Made by a program: the position numbers and the translations under genes. Shown piece by piece: positions 23,001 through 37,630 of a stretch of DNA of 64,000 nt. The stretch spans positions 62,001 to 126,000 of the forward strand of contig CANTFL010000498.1 in assembly GCA_947650285.1 (NCBI GenBank), written 5' to 3'. Source of the stretch: Hyaloperonospora brassicae. Taxonomy: Eukaryota > Oomycota > Peronosporomycetes > Peronosporales > Peronosporaceae. Positions within the stretch are counted from its first letter, which is position 1. Every line of letters starts with the position of its first letter. Below the pieces are notes generated by a model. That model did not search any database, was not told the origin of the DNA, and saw only the letters and a program-made list of their open reading frames with translations.

Positions 23001-26000
23001 GTCGCAAAAGAAAAGGTTTGATGTAAACGTATTCATTTTTGTCATTAAATAAGTACAAAGATTCTGTACACTGTGTTTACTAAAATCTTCTCGTAGTAAT
23101 GTATAGAGTTTTACTTCCTTATTATTGCAAAGTATACGGTCGATGCGGCGATGAAAGCCAAATGTCATTGTCGAGATATTAAAGCTTCAATCAATTATTG
23201 CCAGTACATAAATTTGTGTTATAATACATAATTGCTAAAAATCATCTCGTTCAGCGACATATAATAGTATCGAAATCAATGATGACGGCCAAGACAAAAG
23301 ATCAAACATATTTAGCCTCTGACCGATACTACATACGCGGATCATGTGATTACCAAAATCGTCACCAATTTTTTTCGCTCCGACGAAGCCGATGTAGTTT
23401 ATATTAAACTACTATGAAGAAAGTATGGACCTATTGATGATGATGTCTCTTTCCTTTCACGTAGTGGAATCCTCACTTGTATTAGTTTGTATTTTTTTCT
23501 TACGGTCCTTCGAGGCATATTTACGCGTACCATTCTTGTAAACACTTGTAATTACATCTGTAACAGCATATTTTTACAACTCAAAAGCCTCTACAAGAGA
23601 GGAACCGAAAAAATATGAAACCACTAACATTTTAAATGCTGATACAATCTAAATCGATATTTGCGTTAAAAATCTACAAGAATTTAGGGGTAAAGTGTGT
23701 GTAAAAGGTACAAAAAACCATTATAAACAGTGCAAACAGTTCGAAATTTTTCTTCCTTTAACAAACAAGTTCTACGATTATAGAACAAGTATCTCAAATG
23801 CAACAAAACGCTAGCGATTCAAGCCAAATTTGTGTATTAACCATTTTTTTCATGCGAAAATCTTTGTGTCTGATTTGTGTATTTGCTCAAGATAGACTAA
23901 AAAATGGCAAAAATACCTGCTTTAAACAATGTTGGCAGATGTATTATACAATGCAATTACAATTAGGTGGTTTTGACGTGTAAGAAGGTTTAAACACCCG
24001 CTTACAGTGTCAATTTCAACGTGGCTTGTACAAGATTAGAACGCTTGTCGCCCGGTATTACTACGTATCAAGAAAGTGTGCGCATCATTAGTGTGGGGAA
24101 GTTGTCATTACATTTGGCTTAGTATCCGATATATTATTAATTTTTAAGCATTTTTTGTGAGTCAAATAAAGACAAGCATAGGCTCAAACAACTATCACCG
24201 CCTTCTGTGCTTTATAAATGTAGTAAAATCAATTACTATTTCGTTTTATATTGGCACGAATATTTGTTCCGGCCACGTGCCCGTCCATTTTGTAAGCAAA
24301 ATATCCGGGTGTTATGTGTTGATATCGATCTCGCATCGTATCATCTGTGATCTAAAAGGATCAACTCCTAATTTTAAATGATGATAAATAGCATAACTAC
24401 AAATTTCACGACCGTACTATCCGTTACAATCCATCCAATAATTTCCATGGAACCTTTCAAAACTCCTTTTGTTTGTCAGGTACGATCTATTAAAAAGCTG
24501 TCACTTCTCTTCTGGTTCAGTTGCATCGATGCAAATACTTTCCATTTTTACAAAAAGGTTTTCATAGAATAGGTCGCTAAAACATGACGTAATAACTATT
24601 TATTCTCCGATAGTTGTTGTCTTTGGTGTGTGGTCTTGTATTCATATCGAAACACATTCAGGCTTATTGTAAAAAAATTGAATCACTGCAATGTGTGATA
24701 AATTAGAGCTGTTTCATATCACACACATTGATTTAAATCTTTTTAAAATGACATGATTTCGGACACTTACATCACTGACGCGGATAGTATGTTGGTCGAG
24801 AAAGAAATAAAACGATACCGATGATTTGTATTCAGACTTATCGCCCCTTACATAGACCATCTCACTTTCTCTTAAATATAGAATCTTTGTTAAGGTCCAG
24901 TATTAGACTCAAACGTTTTTTATCGCATTAGGGTCAATGCCAAATAGCTCAAGTATATATTTGTGTCTACTAGTCGTCTCGCATGGTTCCTTGGCATTTT
25001 AAATATGTTTCCTCATCGAGTCTTAAGAAGACATCCAACTTTTTTAAATGAAAAGTATGGCTTCTGCCTTATCAGCCTATTTACCTATCCGCCTAAATTA
25101 CAACGAGATGTTGTTCTCGTAGGCATACTGACAATACAGCCGAGTAACATGACGGCTCTATACCCAACAAGAATAACCACGCGTAGTCACTTCTTACATG
25201 ATAAGCACTTCTCAAGGGCAGCGTGGTGGCCACTGGATGCAGCTGGAGTGAGCATAAAATTTAATTATACTGGAAAGTGGGGCATTTTATTATTATTTAT
25301 TGTCCATGGCATTTGTTGTCTTCGTGATTTAATATGTTGCAATGTGGCCGCATCTAATGACAATTTTGAGGAGCGACATCATTGTAAATAGCAGGCTAAT
25401 ATTACTATCCATCAATCAGAGCCATGAATATGATCGATTCTCCGATTATTGAATTTCTTCATAGCTCCTTGGGATCGTTTCATTTGTAATAAATTATTTA
25501 GTATCCCAGTCATACGTTCGGGTAGTTTTGGTGGTGCATAGGGCATAGTTTACCCTTCTGTATTCAAAATATGAATTGCGAATGCGTTGCGATCGGTGCG
25601 AATCGTTCGCCGATATACTACGAGGATACGTTCTTACCTATCTGATCTACGGATAGTAGGATGAATGTGAAAGTTCATCGACCTTACATCCGAAAGTTAT
25701 TGGTCTTGTAGGTGAGTATAATTCGACGCGCAGAAGACGCTCGTAGCCTTGTAGCTAGTTAAATGTCCATGAGTGCATCCTAAATATGGCTTACGACCTC
25801 TTCATAATTTCGCTAGTGACCACCGCCTGGCAGTAGCTATTCATATCAAGGTTACCCACTGTTGCTTTGCGTGGCGGCGTACTGGCACAAGAACTGGGGC
25901 ACATACGCCGAGATGAATATACGTCTTTATCTCTTTTGAAATAACGATATTCTAACGTGGGGTGCTGAGAATCGGCACTACTAAATGAGTACTAAGTTTC

Positions 26001-29000
26001 TTGATGCAATTGCCAATGTTGTCGATTGCGGATCAGGACAGACCTTTTATGTAATTGGTGACACCATCAATTCGCAATAGGTTGTAAGCTGATGCATCTA
26101 TCTAAAAATGAGCATAGATCTTGGTGCCTGATGTCAAATTTTTTAATCGGCACTTGTTGAGATTTATTGTATAAAGCATGAAAAGTAAAACGTCCCCGAA
26201 AAGTTTACATTGTCTTTATATGCACATATCGGCTTGGAATCAGGCCCTTAAGAAATAGCATACGGACCACACGATATAATTCAAGGCGGGAAATAGTCGG
26301 CCATGTACCGTAAATATGGAGAGTGCTCTTTGTTTTTCGCGAAGTATAACTTTCCCGTCGATTATGAACCAGGATGACAGAAATTCGTTGCCGATGTGAC
26401 ATCGAGCCAGTCTAAACGTGGACTAGCTGTTCAGTAAATGATCGATGAAAGGCCGATCATTGAATTGATGAATAGCTGCGTCTTATCGCATTTTTCAATT
26501 GACGAAGTGCAAAATGCGTACGCACAAGAATAAATAATAGTGGCTTTACGGAATCGTTTCCACTTATAAATAGATGAGAATGCGGATCATCATATGTGTC
26601 ATGATGTACCAATATGTGGGCATCGAGGTTGTTTGACGCCTTATATAACACATAGTCATGATGTTTCAATATCCACGCTAGTGGTGTTTGTGCGGAGGTC
26701 GATTGTACCTGCAAGATTTTGGTAGGTTGTAACCTAGTTTTTCAAACGTGAAAGGTTGCTATCTTTTACAGTTCAATCAGCATCATAGAAGGTCATTTCG
26801 TTTTGTCGGTCGTTGGCATTCTGATGAAGATCGGAGGATTATAGCTTTCTTGCATATTTTATCCATTCGATAAGATGGCACATTTGTTTCCGACTGGAAG
26901 TGATCACAGCCGGGATCTGTGCATGTGCCTTTGTTGACACGTTCTTTCGCCTCCACGGATTAACTCTTGCACTCGTGATTTAATCAATAGCCTTAGTCTC
27001 GTTGAAATTTGGGAGATTAGGATTTATTTCATGTAGATAGCGGTGAAGGGTGTCGACTTCTGACAATCCAAAATTAGATGGTTAGACGGAAACCGAAAAG
27101 TTTGTCCTCGAGGAAAACATTCGAGAAAACGGCTACTATTTTACGAGTTCGAGTGAGTCATTGCCGATGGAGGAGATTGCTATTAACATATCGGCGCATG
27201 CGTAAGCTGCGCATCCACTGTTCGTTATACGTCTAACTCGACTCTCCATATACGTGTATGAGTCTCGTTTACGGGCCTAAAATTGCGCAAGTGATAATTG
27301 TACTGGATTTTTCTTGGCCGGCGCAAAATTACCAATACCGCCAAGAATAAGGACATCGATGCAACCGACATCGAGGAAGACGAAACAAGCAATAGGTTTA
27401 AGAATTTACCGGGTTCGACTATGCCAATGGCTATGCTGGTATCAGTTTTGCTTATGACAACACCAGCGTTGACAATTACCCTCTCGCTATGAATCGAACA
27501 GATCTTTGCATGGGTTGCATAAGGTTTACTGATACGAATCATTGAATTTAGAATTCGACTTCCTCCGGGTACGAGAAGCCGTGATACCTTTTGCTAAAGG
27601 ATGAATTCCCGAACCGGTAAATTAAACAATGAATCTAAACCAAATGAAAGATTAGATTTTTTCTAATAAAGGAATGAGATCTTATCCCTTTATCAGCGTT
27701 TGAGATACATAGATTATAGTAACCGATGCAGGAAATAGTAACAAATTTAATCTAAAACTTCAGTTTTTTTCGTGTACTTTATATCCTGGCAAATCGTCAA
27801 CACTTGAGCTACCACGGTGGATGCGCATGCATCTCGCGTTTTACGGGAGCGTCACTGCCCATACTGGCAGTAAGATGTCGATTCAATGGTGGAAATGAAC
27901 ATCAAGACGCATAATAATATCCGTTGAATTGTTAAAGCCGTTACTATACAGGCGAACAGACGGATTGGGCATCTATCAAACATAACCACGTCAACAGAAG
28001 ATTAAATTGGGAAAACCAGATCACATATTCACAAAGCATACATTCTTGTTCGTTAATAATTTGTGAAAAGAATATAGCGCTACGATCATTTGCTCGATTG
28101 TCAAGATACCTAGAGACCTTAGTAGTCTGGGTCAGGAGTCTTTTCCGCTCACATTCGAGATCGTCACGTATGTCAATCATTACAATATAATTCTAATTAA
28201 CATCAGGATGGTCTGACTAATGAACGATCCAGGGGTTCTACAACCATTTCTAAAAAAAATTGCGCGGTGTTCAACAAAATAGCTTGTGGAAAGTCCTAAA
28301 CTAAACAATGCGACAAGACGTCGGACAAGTCCATTTCTTCGATGGAACACCTACCCTATGTGAAATTCGACTGAAGCTTTTATCTCAACGTATGTTAAAA
28401 TAATTTCGGCATTGTTGATTAGTACGGCTAGGCCTGCAAAATGAGTCGAAACAGCTGTTCAAAATAAACATCCAAGGCGATATAAAAGAACATGCACGGT
28501 CTCAATTATTTGTAATCTTAGACGAGACTTGAGGCTTGTCGTAGCGATAGTTACGGGGAAAATATTTCTTGGAATCGCGATTGGATTTCTGAGCTCAAAT
28601 TTAAAATATGTCTTTATCTGAAAGATAGAGAATATATGCCCAATGGAAATTCGGTGAGATTGGTATAGATCACGTATTCAAATGCATTTTTCGAAACGAA
28701 ATACGTGCTGCTATAATCGATGTGCCAATCTTCACAGAAGATACAATTGTATTGTGCGTAAATGCATGAACCACATAGATAAATATTTTGACGTCATAGT
28801 CGTGGTTTCACTTGTAAAATTGATGATTGACGAGCAAGTAGATAAAGTAATTAAGCACAATGCAAATGTTTTCCGCTGACTTCAAATTATGAAGCCTTGA
28901 CATATGGAGTAAACGTATCCGATTTCAATCGATATTCGTTCCATTCCACTACACAACTTTTGGGGTAGTGGAGATGATAATGGTCTTAGGATCGAAACGC

Positions 29001-29360
29001 ATAATGTTGACGTTTGCTAAGTTCTGCATGATTTAGTCAGAGATACGAGTGTCACAATTGCCTCAATAGCTCCAATCACTATTACCCAGGTGTAACGCAT
29101 TAAACAATTACCAGCACAACGAGATCGGACTACGCCGGTCGGGACAATCGTGTTAAAATCGAGTGAGGGAGATCGACACTATGTAGAGAACGAGCCGGCT
29201 GCCTTAGTACGTGGATCAAGGATTCTTCATGGTGCGAAAAAACACAACGGCGTTATTACTGAGTCGGTGTGTATATTGGTTTGCCAATCCCTAGATAAAA
29301 ACGAATAGGAGCAGATGGCGAGGTAAAGGGGTATATCATTGCATATTATTGAACAAGTTA
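20014..29360. other. AT-rich gene-poor DNA
   Basis: About 9 kb without a recognisable gene. The longest ATG-started frame is 25005-25391 (128 codons, plus), with no domain I know and one hydrophobic patch. At 27418-27540 (plus) a short frame reads GFDYANGYAGISFAYDNTSV and ends in TGA, with a stop just upstream; it may be a relic of an unknown gene. Confidence 0.5.
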
Positions 29361-29756
29361 TGATAAATGATACGACAAATTTTTGCAACGTTTTTCAACA
29401 TTTGCGTGGCCAATTTGATATTGAACGGATGTGACCGTCGAAGGTAGTATTGGATACAGCTCCACATAATGTATATAGTCCATCAAATCAATACACGAAA
29501 CCATTTATCGCTACTAGACGCACACAATCGTTGACGAGCGAGTAGGTATATTTACACTTTCTCGTTTTATTCGCGAAGAGAACTATCAAAAAGGTGATCC
29601 CGGGAATAATTGCTAAATCTAATTCTGTGTTACTTAAACCTTTTTGAGCTCCTCATTAAATAGATAACGACGATCGATGTATGATACACTATACACAAAA
29701 CTCGAGTCACCTGTGCAGACCATGTGATTATTGAAAGCTTGTACCATGTCTTTACA
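29361..29756. repeat. LTR-like dispersed repeat, copy 2
   Basis: 396 bp in the same orientation as 2193-2589. It opens TGATAAATGATACG and closes TTTACA; flanks differ from copy 1 and show no target duplication (AGTTA on the left, ATCGT on the right). Well-kept blocks include the ones around 29367-29410 and 29695-29740. Spread-out substitutions indicate age. Confidence 0.6.
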
Positions 29757-32700
29757 ATCGTCAAGTACTCATAAAATACACAGGAATGCGATCGGTTGAA
29801 TTGTATGCATAATCTAATCGTATCTGCCAATAAATGCTGCCTATTTTATTGACCGCTAACGTATCCGACAGGAATGGTCACAACGAAGGAAAGGATGTGG
29901 ACACTTAGGGTTACGTATAAAAGTTGCACAACAGTTGCTCGAAAGCTACCGGATAAATTTAATGTTAATTAATTATTTATCTTCGTAACGTTAGGTCTGT
30001 CATGAGTTTAATTCGTGGTGTGGTCATGATACTTGTTTAATTTTCCTTACAGTAAGCTGCACAATTTTAGAATAACAATGCAAACCTAGTATCAATGGCA
30101 CCACGGTATCATCATCATTATACCGATTTACAAACTATTAGTCGTAAATCGATCCATAAAATTAACCATTAAAATTATGATAGTTGCATTAGACATGATG
30201 CTTCATATCTCGAGATATATAGCGGAGAAGATCTACCTATGTACGTCTTCGCAGTCGTGACAATTGGTATATGAAGATAATGGTGGAGTAATACAATACA
30301 ATTTCGCACTAGTAATAGCTTTGCACGATCAGATATATGGTATGAGATGTGTAGGCTCCAGATAAAATGAGTGGTATCAGGTTTTATGTCAAATATGAAT
30401 TTTGACTGATCGCACGGGGATGGTGTCTTTGACCAGCGAGTTGCTAATCTCTATCATATAGTGCGATGGGCCTGATCCCTGCTCATGAATAGTTAGTTTT
30501 GTTGTAAATATACTTGAGCTGATAAAGATGACCCATCACGTAATCATTTCGGTATGTTATAAAGCGTTATTTAAATCACGTTAACTAAAGGCTTCGCACA
30601 TTTACCAGCGTCTTAATAACATCGCACGTCATGTTTTCGAAGTTCGAAGGAAAAACCACTTTTAAGTATGTTTCTTATGTATTACAAACTTATATAGTAT
30701 CAGTATTTGGCCTTGCCAAAAGTGGTAGATGTGTGTACGTAGAGGACATTCATTTATATTTCGGAAGCACTAAATTTGCTTGCATGCTAATGGGTGTCAA
30801 TTGGAATATTGCTAGCTATCTGACAAATAACCATCGGTCGTCTTCGAAAATATATCATGACGCATATCTTTTAAATATGGGCTTAAATGTAGCCCATTCA
30901 TCGTATTCAACTTCAAAACACAATTTATAAGCCTTTTGCATATAGCACCATCTGGGTTTGTGATAATTATGCGGTATTTAACATCAAATTATAAAAATCC
31001 ATCTTGGAATAGTCGACCGTATTGTACAAAATCTAACACGATATTACTCACTAGACTTACCGAGTTAAAGTTATGTAAGCACTTTTAATGAATAATTACA
31101 AATTATTGGTTAGGAAGCTTTTAAACAGGATTGATTTTTAGTGCGACTACGACCGAAAACGAAAACCCTAGTTTTCACAAATTGGTACATATGTGTTAAA
31201 TTAGATCTGTCATTTTACTACATTTGTTCAAAAAGATATCTTCAACTACAAAACGCATATAATTGCAATCGAACATGCTCTATACGCATGCCTATTGCTG
31301 TTCGGGTAGATGTTAAAGCTGTATTACAGAGTTAAATTGACGACATGAATTGTCCTATCGTTCTTTCTATATTAATCAAAATTTTATGATTTACTTGCTA
31401 AGGTGGTGGCGCCTCTGCTTGTAATATGTATGTAGACACGTTGTGCTGCCAATAACTAGTTTTTCATATCACTTTACACCTTGCTTGTGTATATAAAATA
31501 TATGTCAATAAATGATTAGTGATGGATTCCATAGGCTGATAAACTAGTATGCCAATGAGAAAGTACGCAATCTACGAGATATGACTTCATCAATATGTTT
31601 TCCGCAGGATACGACATAAAAATAATCTGACGTAATATTAATAGGATATGTTTGGAAGAAGGAAGGCTACTATAATTATTACAACTGGCAAATCCGAAAA
31701 GCTATCAAGCAAATCATTATGTAATTTGTGATTAAAATGTTAATTATTTGTCTGGTCGATTGAGCAAGTAAATGAATATTGACTAGTAAAAGATGAAAGT
31801 AGTTTCATAATGTGTGGGGCAACCTAATTTTTGTAGGAAAGCTAATACTAAAAGATTTATATTCTTTAAAGTAGAATTTAGGAGCTAAACGTTTTTGATC
31901 GCACTCATGCTTCTTTGTACAGCATATATATAAGGATTATATTGCAAGTTAGCTCAAATTATATGTGACACACTGTTTAGTGTAATATGATATTCGTTTC
32001 GGGCTAAAGCATAAAATAATCGATTAAAGAAAAGGAAATGAAGTGTATTACGAGTAGTTCACTACCAACGTCTATACAGAGTTCAATATGTGCATTGATA
32101 GCGAATAACTACATTACGAAGGAGCACTGTAGTATATATAAAACTAAAATGACTACCTGATTAAATATGAAAATGGGGTCGGCAGTTTACCTGCGACTTT
32201 GTATGCTGTTGTATATATTTAAATATTTATATATATGCATTAGTAGCACGCTAATAAAATTTGACGCTACAAGGGGATATACGGCTAGTCGCGGAATACA
32301 ACAAATTATATAATACGGCATTCGTTGAAAAGGGCAAAAATATCAAAGCATCTTAAATATTTTAACTAAATTGTTTCGTAAAAAAAGAAGGAATCCATCA
32401 AGAACGCTTGAAGCCATTTTTAAACTTTGACTTCATTGTATCTTTATATACCGATTTGGTCAAAGATAATACAAAACAGGATGGAGCTCAAGAAAATATG
32501 TAATCATGAAGAGTAATATGCCCCAGACAACCATTTAAGTATAAAAAAGCAAACCATGATAAGAGATTAGTGATAGGGATGAAGGGAACGAATAAAAAGG
32601 ACGGCAGAAACGATAAGAAATCGATACAATTCGCGCGCATCAACAGGGATTGTACAACAGAAATTGCGGTAATTTTAGCTTTTGTATTGTTGCACGAACA

Positions 32701-34390
32701 TGCGTCATATAGCATGATACATTAAAAAATACATCGGGTTTGGTTGTATCCACTAATGTTACTTACAAAATGTATAATTTTCACGATACGAAACAATACC
32801 GGCCTTCAGATACACTATCACTGAGGATCTAATTCGTCAAAACGTCCAGTTTAACTACTCAACGATGGAATTATGATCGATATTGGAGACAAGAGAAAAA
32901 TAATGGCACGATTTTACGAAGTGGAGAGCATTCGAGACGAAAGTATCATTCGTAAACACAGATAACATCAGGTAGTCCTATTATAGGCTGTGCTACACGT
33001 ACTTCCGCATCATGATGTTTAGGATCTGGCGCCAACGTAGTAGATGAATGAGATCGATGCACGTATAATCAATTTAATATATGGTATGGCAGGTGCTTGT
33101 AATTAATTGACTAATTATGTATAAGTCATATAATTACGATTATGAACAATTGTAGCTATTTTTGTGTCACCAGAATTACGCGGTTATGAAAGCGATAAAT
33201 CTGATCACTTTTTTCAGAGCTTTTTGTCCGTCGATAATAGGACAGAGAACAATTGAGTAATTTGATAAGAGGATGTAAAGGTTGATTTTATACGAGTTGT
33301 AATCATTCATAGAGGCGGGTATTTACCAATATTCCTTTGATTATTAAAAACAAATAAATCAAAATGGAAGAAACATATACATATCGGAGCATACTATGCC
33401 AAATATAATATCAAAATATGTACGGGACCGTTTCAAACAAGATGACTTCGAGCGCTCAAGAGTTGAGAATATCGAAGATAATTGCTAGATAAAACAAAGT
33501 GTTGTAGAGAGCTGGTATACACGAGAAGTGGGCGTTGGTAAAAAAACATACTTTCACGTGTATAAAGAGGTGGCGTATCTTACTTTCTGTGTGAACAAAA
33601 ATTAATTAGTTTCATTTATTAAGCCCTGAACGAAATTGATAACTCAACCGCATTAGTTAATGGCAATCTTTATATATGTATCCGCTACTTAGCAATCACT
33701 TTCTTGCTAATCGCCCCTCAGTCCCAAAAATTTTTTCGAAATCTGATTGTTCAAAGAGTTAAAAGGCAACTTCTCGTTGAAATTTTTGAAACCTTCATAC
33801 ATCACAAAAGAACTCTTGCGCTTCTCTTAATTGAGTTATGATATGGTGCTGATCTGTTATCGCCATGTTGCTGCTGCTAAGATGTTCCGCAAGCCTGTGG
33901 GTCGATGACTAATCTATTCAATCTTGAGCGATGTTTGCTGCTATGGCAGCGTGTACGCACAGCTCACGGAGAATCTTTTGCTGGCATCTGCGAGAATTTC
34001 AGGGAATTTCGTATGTTGGATCGTGAAGGCTAATCTAATGTGAGGGTTTGGATTGCTAGCAACACGATTTGGTACGCAAGATATAATATAAACAGTGGCA
34101 TATGAGCTGCTTGCTGCTAAACCTCCACCTTCTATGTCTATGCGTAGCCAAGCATCTTATTCATACCTCATATAACGCACATGTAACACCAGCGTTCCAT
34201 TCATTAAAATATACACATCGACACTTGCAACCTGCACTGGAGGCCCGTCTCCTGCATTGAAGTAAACGAGCGCGCAATTGATCCAGCCTAATTTCTGAGC
34301 CAACATGATGAGCGCCATCTGGTCTGTGTATTTCCCTTTGAACTTGACCATAATCCGTAATTTTTAGTACGCACTGTTAGTGGCTTTTCG
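29757..34390. other. AT-rich gene-poor DNA
   Basis: No recognisable gene. An ATG-started 99-codon frame (30631-30930, plus) and a 75-codon frame (32488-32715, minus) show no domain and are in the range expected by chance. On the minus strand 34157-34351 is a 64-codon ATG frame (MVKFKGKYTDQMALIML), which may belong to the decayed block at 34400-34950. Confidence 0.45.
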
Positions 34391-34399
34391 TAATTTCAT

Positions 34400-34946
34400 A
34401 AATAATGGGGTGTTACACAGCCACGTATTGTCATCATGGACAACGTGATTACCTTATCACGTAGACCATGTTGCTGTTTTACGTCTTTAGACCTTTTAAA
34501 TTATTCCTTCTAAATTGCTGATGTTTCCGATGGTGCTGTAATTGCTGAGTGCTCTGCTGATAGTGTTGCTGCTGGTGTTGTAATTGTTGAATGTGTTGTT
34601 TCTAGTGTTGGTGTAGCTTTATATTATGCTTGATGAATATAGGTTCGGGCATGGTGACCTGTTTGCTGGTAAGTCCGGCATTACCGGTGTCGCACTGGCG
34701 CTTCAAACGCACCTGCAACATGCTTGAACTGAGATATCGACAATTAGCAAGAAGGTGAGGGATAAATATCGGTTCCTCATTTAAAAAGGTCTTCTTTATA
34801 TCGATGTCCCACTTTAACTGCAAAAAAAGAGTTCCAAACGTTTTGACCGACTCATTTGTAAATTTAAGAACTGAGGTACAATAAGCAAATTCCTGATGGC
34901 TAACCAGAGATCTCCCATGAATTATGCAACGAATTTGATAGAACAT
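34400..34946 (-). pseudogene. Decayed gene with Gln/His-rich tail
   Basis: The minus frame opens at 34946 and reads through MLQVRLKRQCDTGNAGLTS and IFIKHNIKLHQH. After one stop it goes on, still in frame, as a Gln/His-rich tract (IQQLQHQQQHYQQSTQQLQ) down to about 34500. Keeping frame across a stop into a biased tract suggests an old coding exon. I do not recognise the product. A short frame just beyond (MVYVIR) resembles FVYVIKNR in the relic at 14.56 kb, which could mean a shared family, but the match is only a few residues. Confidence 0.35.
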
Positions 34947-35393
34947 GTAATGAATACATTGTATAACGGCCGAGAGGAATTATTATATGAAGAATGACAC
35001 TTTGGATTCCTAAGACTGAAGAAATAATGGACAGCATCGAGCCGGGTAATTTGGCACAAGATGTGGAGTTCACAACTTGGACCTAAAGCCTAATTGAAAG
35101 CCACTAAATTAAAAGAGCCACTATCTCGGTAATTCTCGAGAGTCATGGAGCAGCCACACTATAATTAGCTGCAGCGCAGCACATCATTACGAGTTCTGAT
35201 TCTGATTATGATGGTTCTCAGCGCAATGTATATGAGCACGATGCAATCTGTCCTACCCCCTTAAAGTCGGTGCTATCAATTTGGAGTATAAGCTGCTTAA
35301 ATACCCTCGTTAGAAAAAATTATGTCAGCATTATAAAATGAAGCTCAGTAAGAGCAGCACCACACTTGTCTTTTTCTAGCTACTCACACACGT

Positions 35394-35650
35394 ACACTTT
35401 ACGTCTTTGAGCACCAGCATGCGCGTCTTGCGGTCGTTAGTGCACGCGAGCCCATCCACTGCAACGATTTCATCTCGTGGCTTTACCTCTGCCACACGAG
35501 ACTGGATCGTAATCTGTGGATGCTCCGACTACGACTCAAAATCCGCTGGCGTAGGGTCGGGATCGACGAGCGTCGACGTCGCCTACAGGTGAAAACCGAA
35601 GGTCCACGTTGACGCATTAACGCCGGTGAGCGCGGAAATGATATTTGACA
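35394..35650 (-). pseudogene. PDZ-like fragment of a decayed gene
   Basis: A GC-richer island in AT-rich DNA. The minus strand reads ITIQSRVAEVKPRDEIVAVD followed by GLACTND and LVLKDVK. The pattern of a small residue, A-E-x-x-P/L-R-D-x-I-x-A-V-D-G, is that of a PDZ domain around its carboxylate-loop partner strand. Two stops lie upstream in the same frame and no start is visible. The assignment rests on one motif and could be wrong. Confidence 0.35.
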
Positions 35651-35732
35651 GGTAGAAAAACATCAATAGCAACCGCAACACCTACATTAACAACAACGCA
35701 GGAGCAACAGCAGTAGCATCGTCACAATAAGT

Positions 35733-35880
35733 ACCGAAACAACAACAGCAACTGCAGCACCTTGGACAACAACACCAGCAGCAACAGCAAGTGCAAGTGA
35801 AAAACTATAACATAAAACAAATAATTGTATCAATAACAAAAGCACTGACTGACTGTGTTTACGGAAGCGTATGATGATAC
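35733..35880 (+). pseudogene. Glutamine-rich coding fragment
   Basis: After a TAA at about 35730 the plus strand reads VPKQQQQLQHLGQQHQQQQQ and ends in TAG near 35880 (SVYG...). CAA/CAG codons are interleaved, as in real poly-Q tracts. There is no start codon. It may be a remnant of a gene or just a CAA/CAG microsatellite. Confidence 0.3.
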
Positions 35881-37630
35881 ATAGACGCGTTTATGTCCTC
35901 TTACTCGCTTACCGCTTACAACTGGTGGCTGTAAGCGCACCCCCCCCCATATAACCCTATCCGCGGCTTTCCAAATAGAGCGGAAGTTGGTCACGTCCAA
36001 AATATGGGATAACGAAAACAACTATAAACGTGTGGATTAGTGTGTTCCACATTAACTTAAGTATACTAAGACGTGGGGTAGTTATTTTTTCCAATCATAT
36101 GGGGAATTGCTTCTATTATTTGTGATTATATGGGGCATTTAAAAAATTTCTTGGTTCAAATACATATTAGAATATTTCATGGCATGTAAAACCAGACAAC
36201 AGGATTTTGAAAAGAGTTAAAGGAGTACAGGTCGCAGCTAACTTGTCTTGATGTAATTAGTACATACTTAATACACTGGATGATAAATTGGTACTTAAAT
36301 TTTCTCTCTATATATACACATTTATCGCAGACAAAGAAAATTTATGCTAGATAGGTAATTCTGAGACGTACCGAATCAAAATTTGTTATCTACTCAAAAC
36401 TCTAATTTAATTGTGCCTCAATGAATATTTATCGAATGAGCGATCCCATGGCCAAGTATAAAAAAGAGTTTCAGGTGTTTAATTTCTACCCTTGTCATAC
36501 GAATTGTATCACATTAATAAATTGACGTATACGATTACGAATGATAGGAACAATAAGGCGCGTCTACCCCCTAAGTGTGATACATCCGTATATTTTTTCT
36601 TAGAAGACCTTATATATTCAAACTCTTTTAGGTTGCCTTTTAATACAAAGTATAATTATCTGGAGCGGCCAATTTAAGCAAATTATCTATAATGAATGGT
36701 ATGAAACCACGCCGTGCATGTCTAACGGAAAGAAAAGCAGAAATTATTGACAAGATAAATCAAGCGCAAACAAGATAAAAGCTGATTTAAAAGATAGAGG
36801 ACACAAAAGATCGGATTTCCTATGACCATTAAACGCAACATTGAAAAAATTAAAAACGTCGTCACTATAAAAGATCTGCTTTTTGTGGTAGCAATGTTGC
36901 TAGTGATATACACACTTCTGGAAGGTTATTGGTATGATAGTTGTAATGATACCTGAGCAAAAGAGATGTGTTGCATATTAACAAACCGTTTCGTTGCTCT
37001 TAGTATAAGCTTGACACAAAATTCAGACCAAAGATCTTTGATGTAATGCCATACTTTCTGATAGCCTTTTATCGTTCCGCGAGGACAGTTGGGGTAGAAA
37101 GCGCGATTCGTAGCATTTATTATGCATACTGAATTGTAGTCGCAGAGCAATAACAAGCCACAATTCATTCAGAGTGATTGATAAACAATAGACGGATCTA
37201 GAACTCAATAACACACCATCAGTGTGTTCTTTTTCGTAATTGTTTTCAGCACATCAACAAGTATTATATCCAATATCCATATTTTGACATATTATTATCC
37301 GCGTTTTAAGATTTACCCATTTATTCGATACAGCATTGCACTTTACATTTCAATTTTGGTTGCATTAACTCGATTCTTATTATGTCGTGGTGCACTTTCT
37401 CATCCTACAGTTCATAGACATAAAATTATATATTCATCAGCCTACACTTAAGAACTGTAATAATTAATTATCGTGTCGTTTCTTGTTTTTTAATAGAAAA
37501 ATAGGCATTTAAAAGATCAAGCCTCAATAGGTTATTTTCGCTCTTTTAAATTACGCGGAACACATTATTGTCGGAATTTTTAATCATGCTAATTTTCGGC
37601 TTGATGCACTTCTAGCTAAATCACGTGACC
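35881..37630. other. AT-rich gene-poor DNA
   Basis: Only short unsupported frames on both strands. A run of nine C at 35941-35949 is the only compositional oddity. Confidence 0.45.

Noticed and set aside
25005..25391. 128-codon ATG frame in AT-rich DNA, plus strand
   Set aside because: No domain, signal or neighbour support; one such frame in tens of kilobases is within chance.
27225..27542. 105-codon minus frame opposite a plus frame
   Set aside because: Both strands are open and there is no domain on either; the plus relic GFDYANG is too short to classify.
30631..30930. 99-codon ATG frame, plus strand
   Set aside because: No recognisable motif and AT-driven composition; not enough to call a gene.
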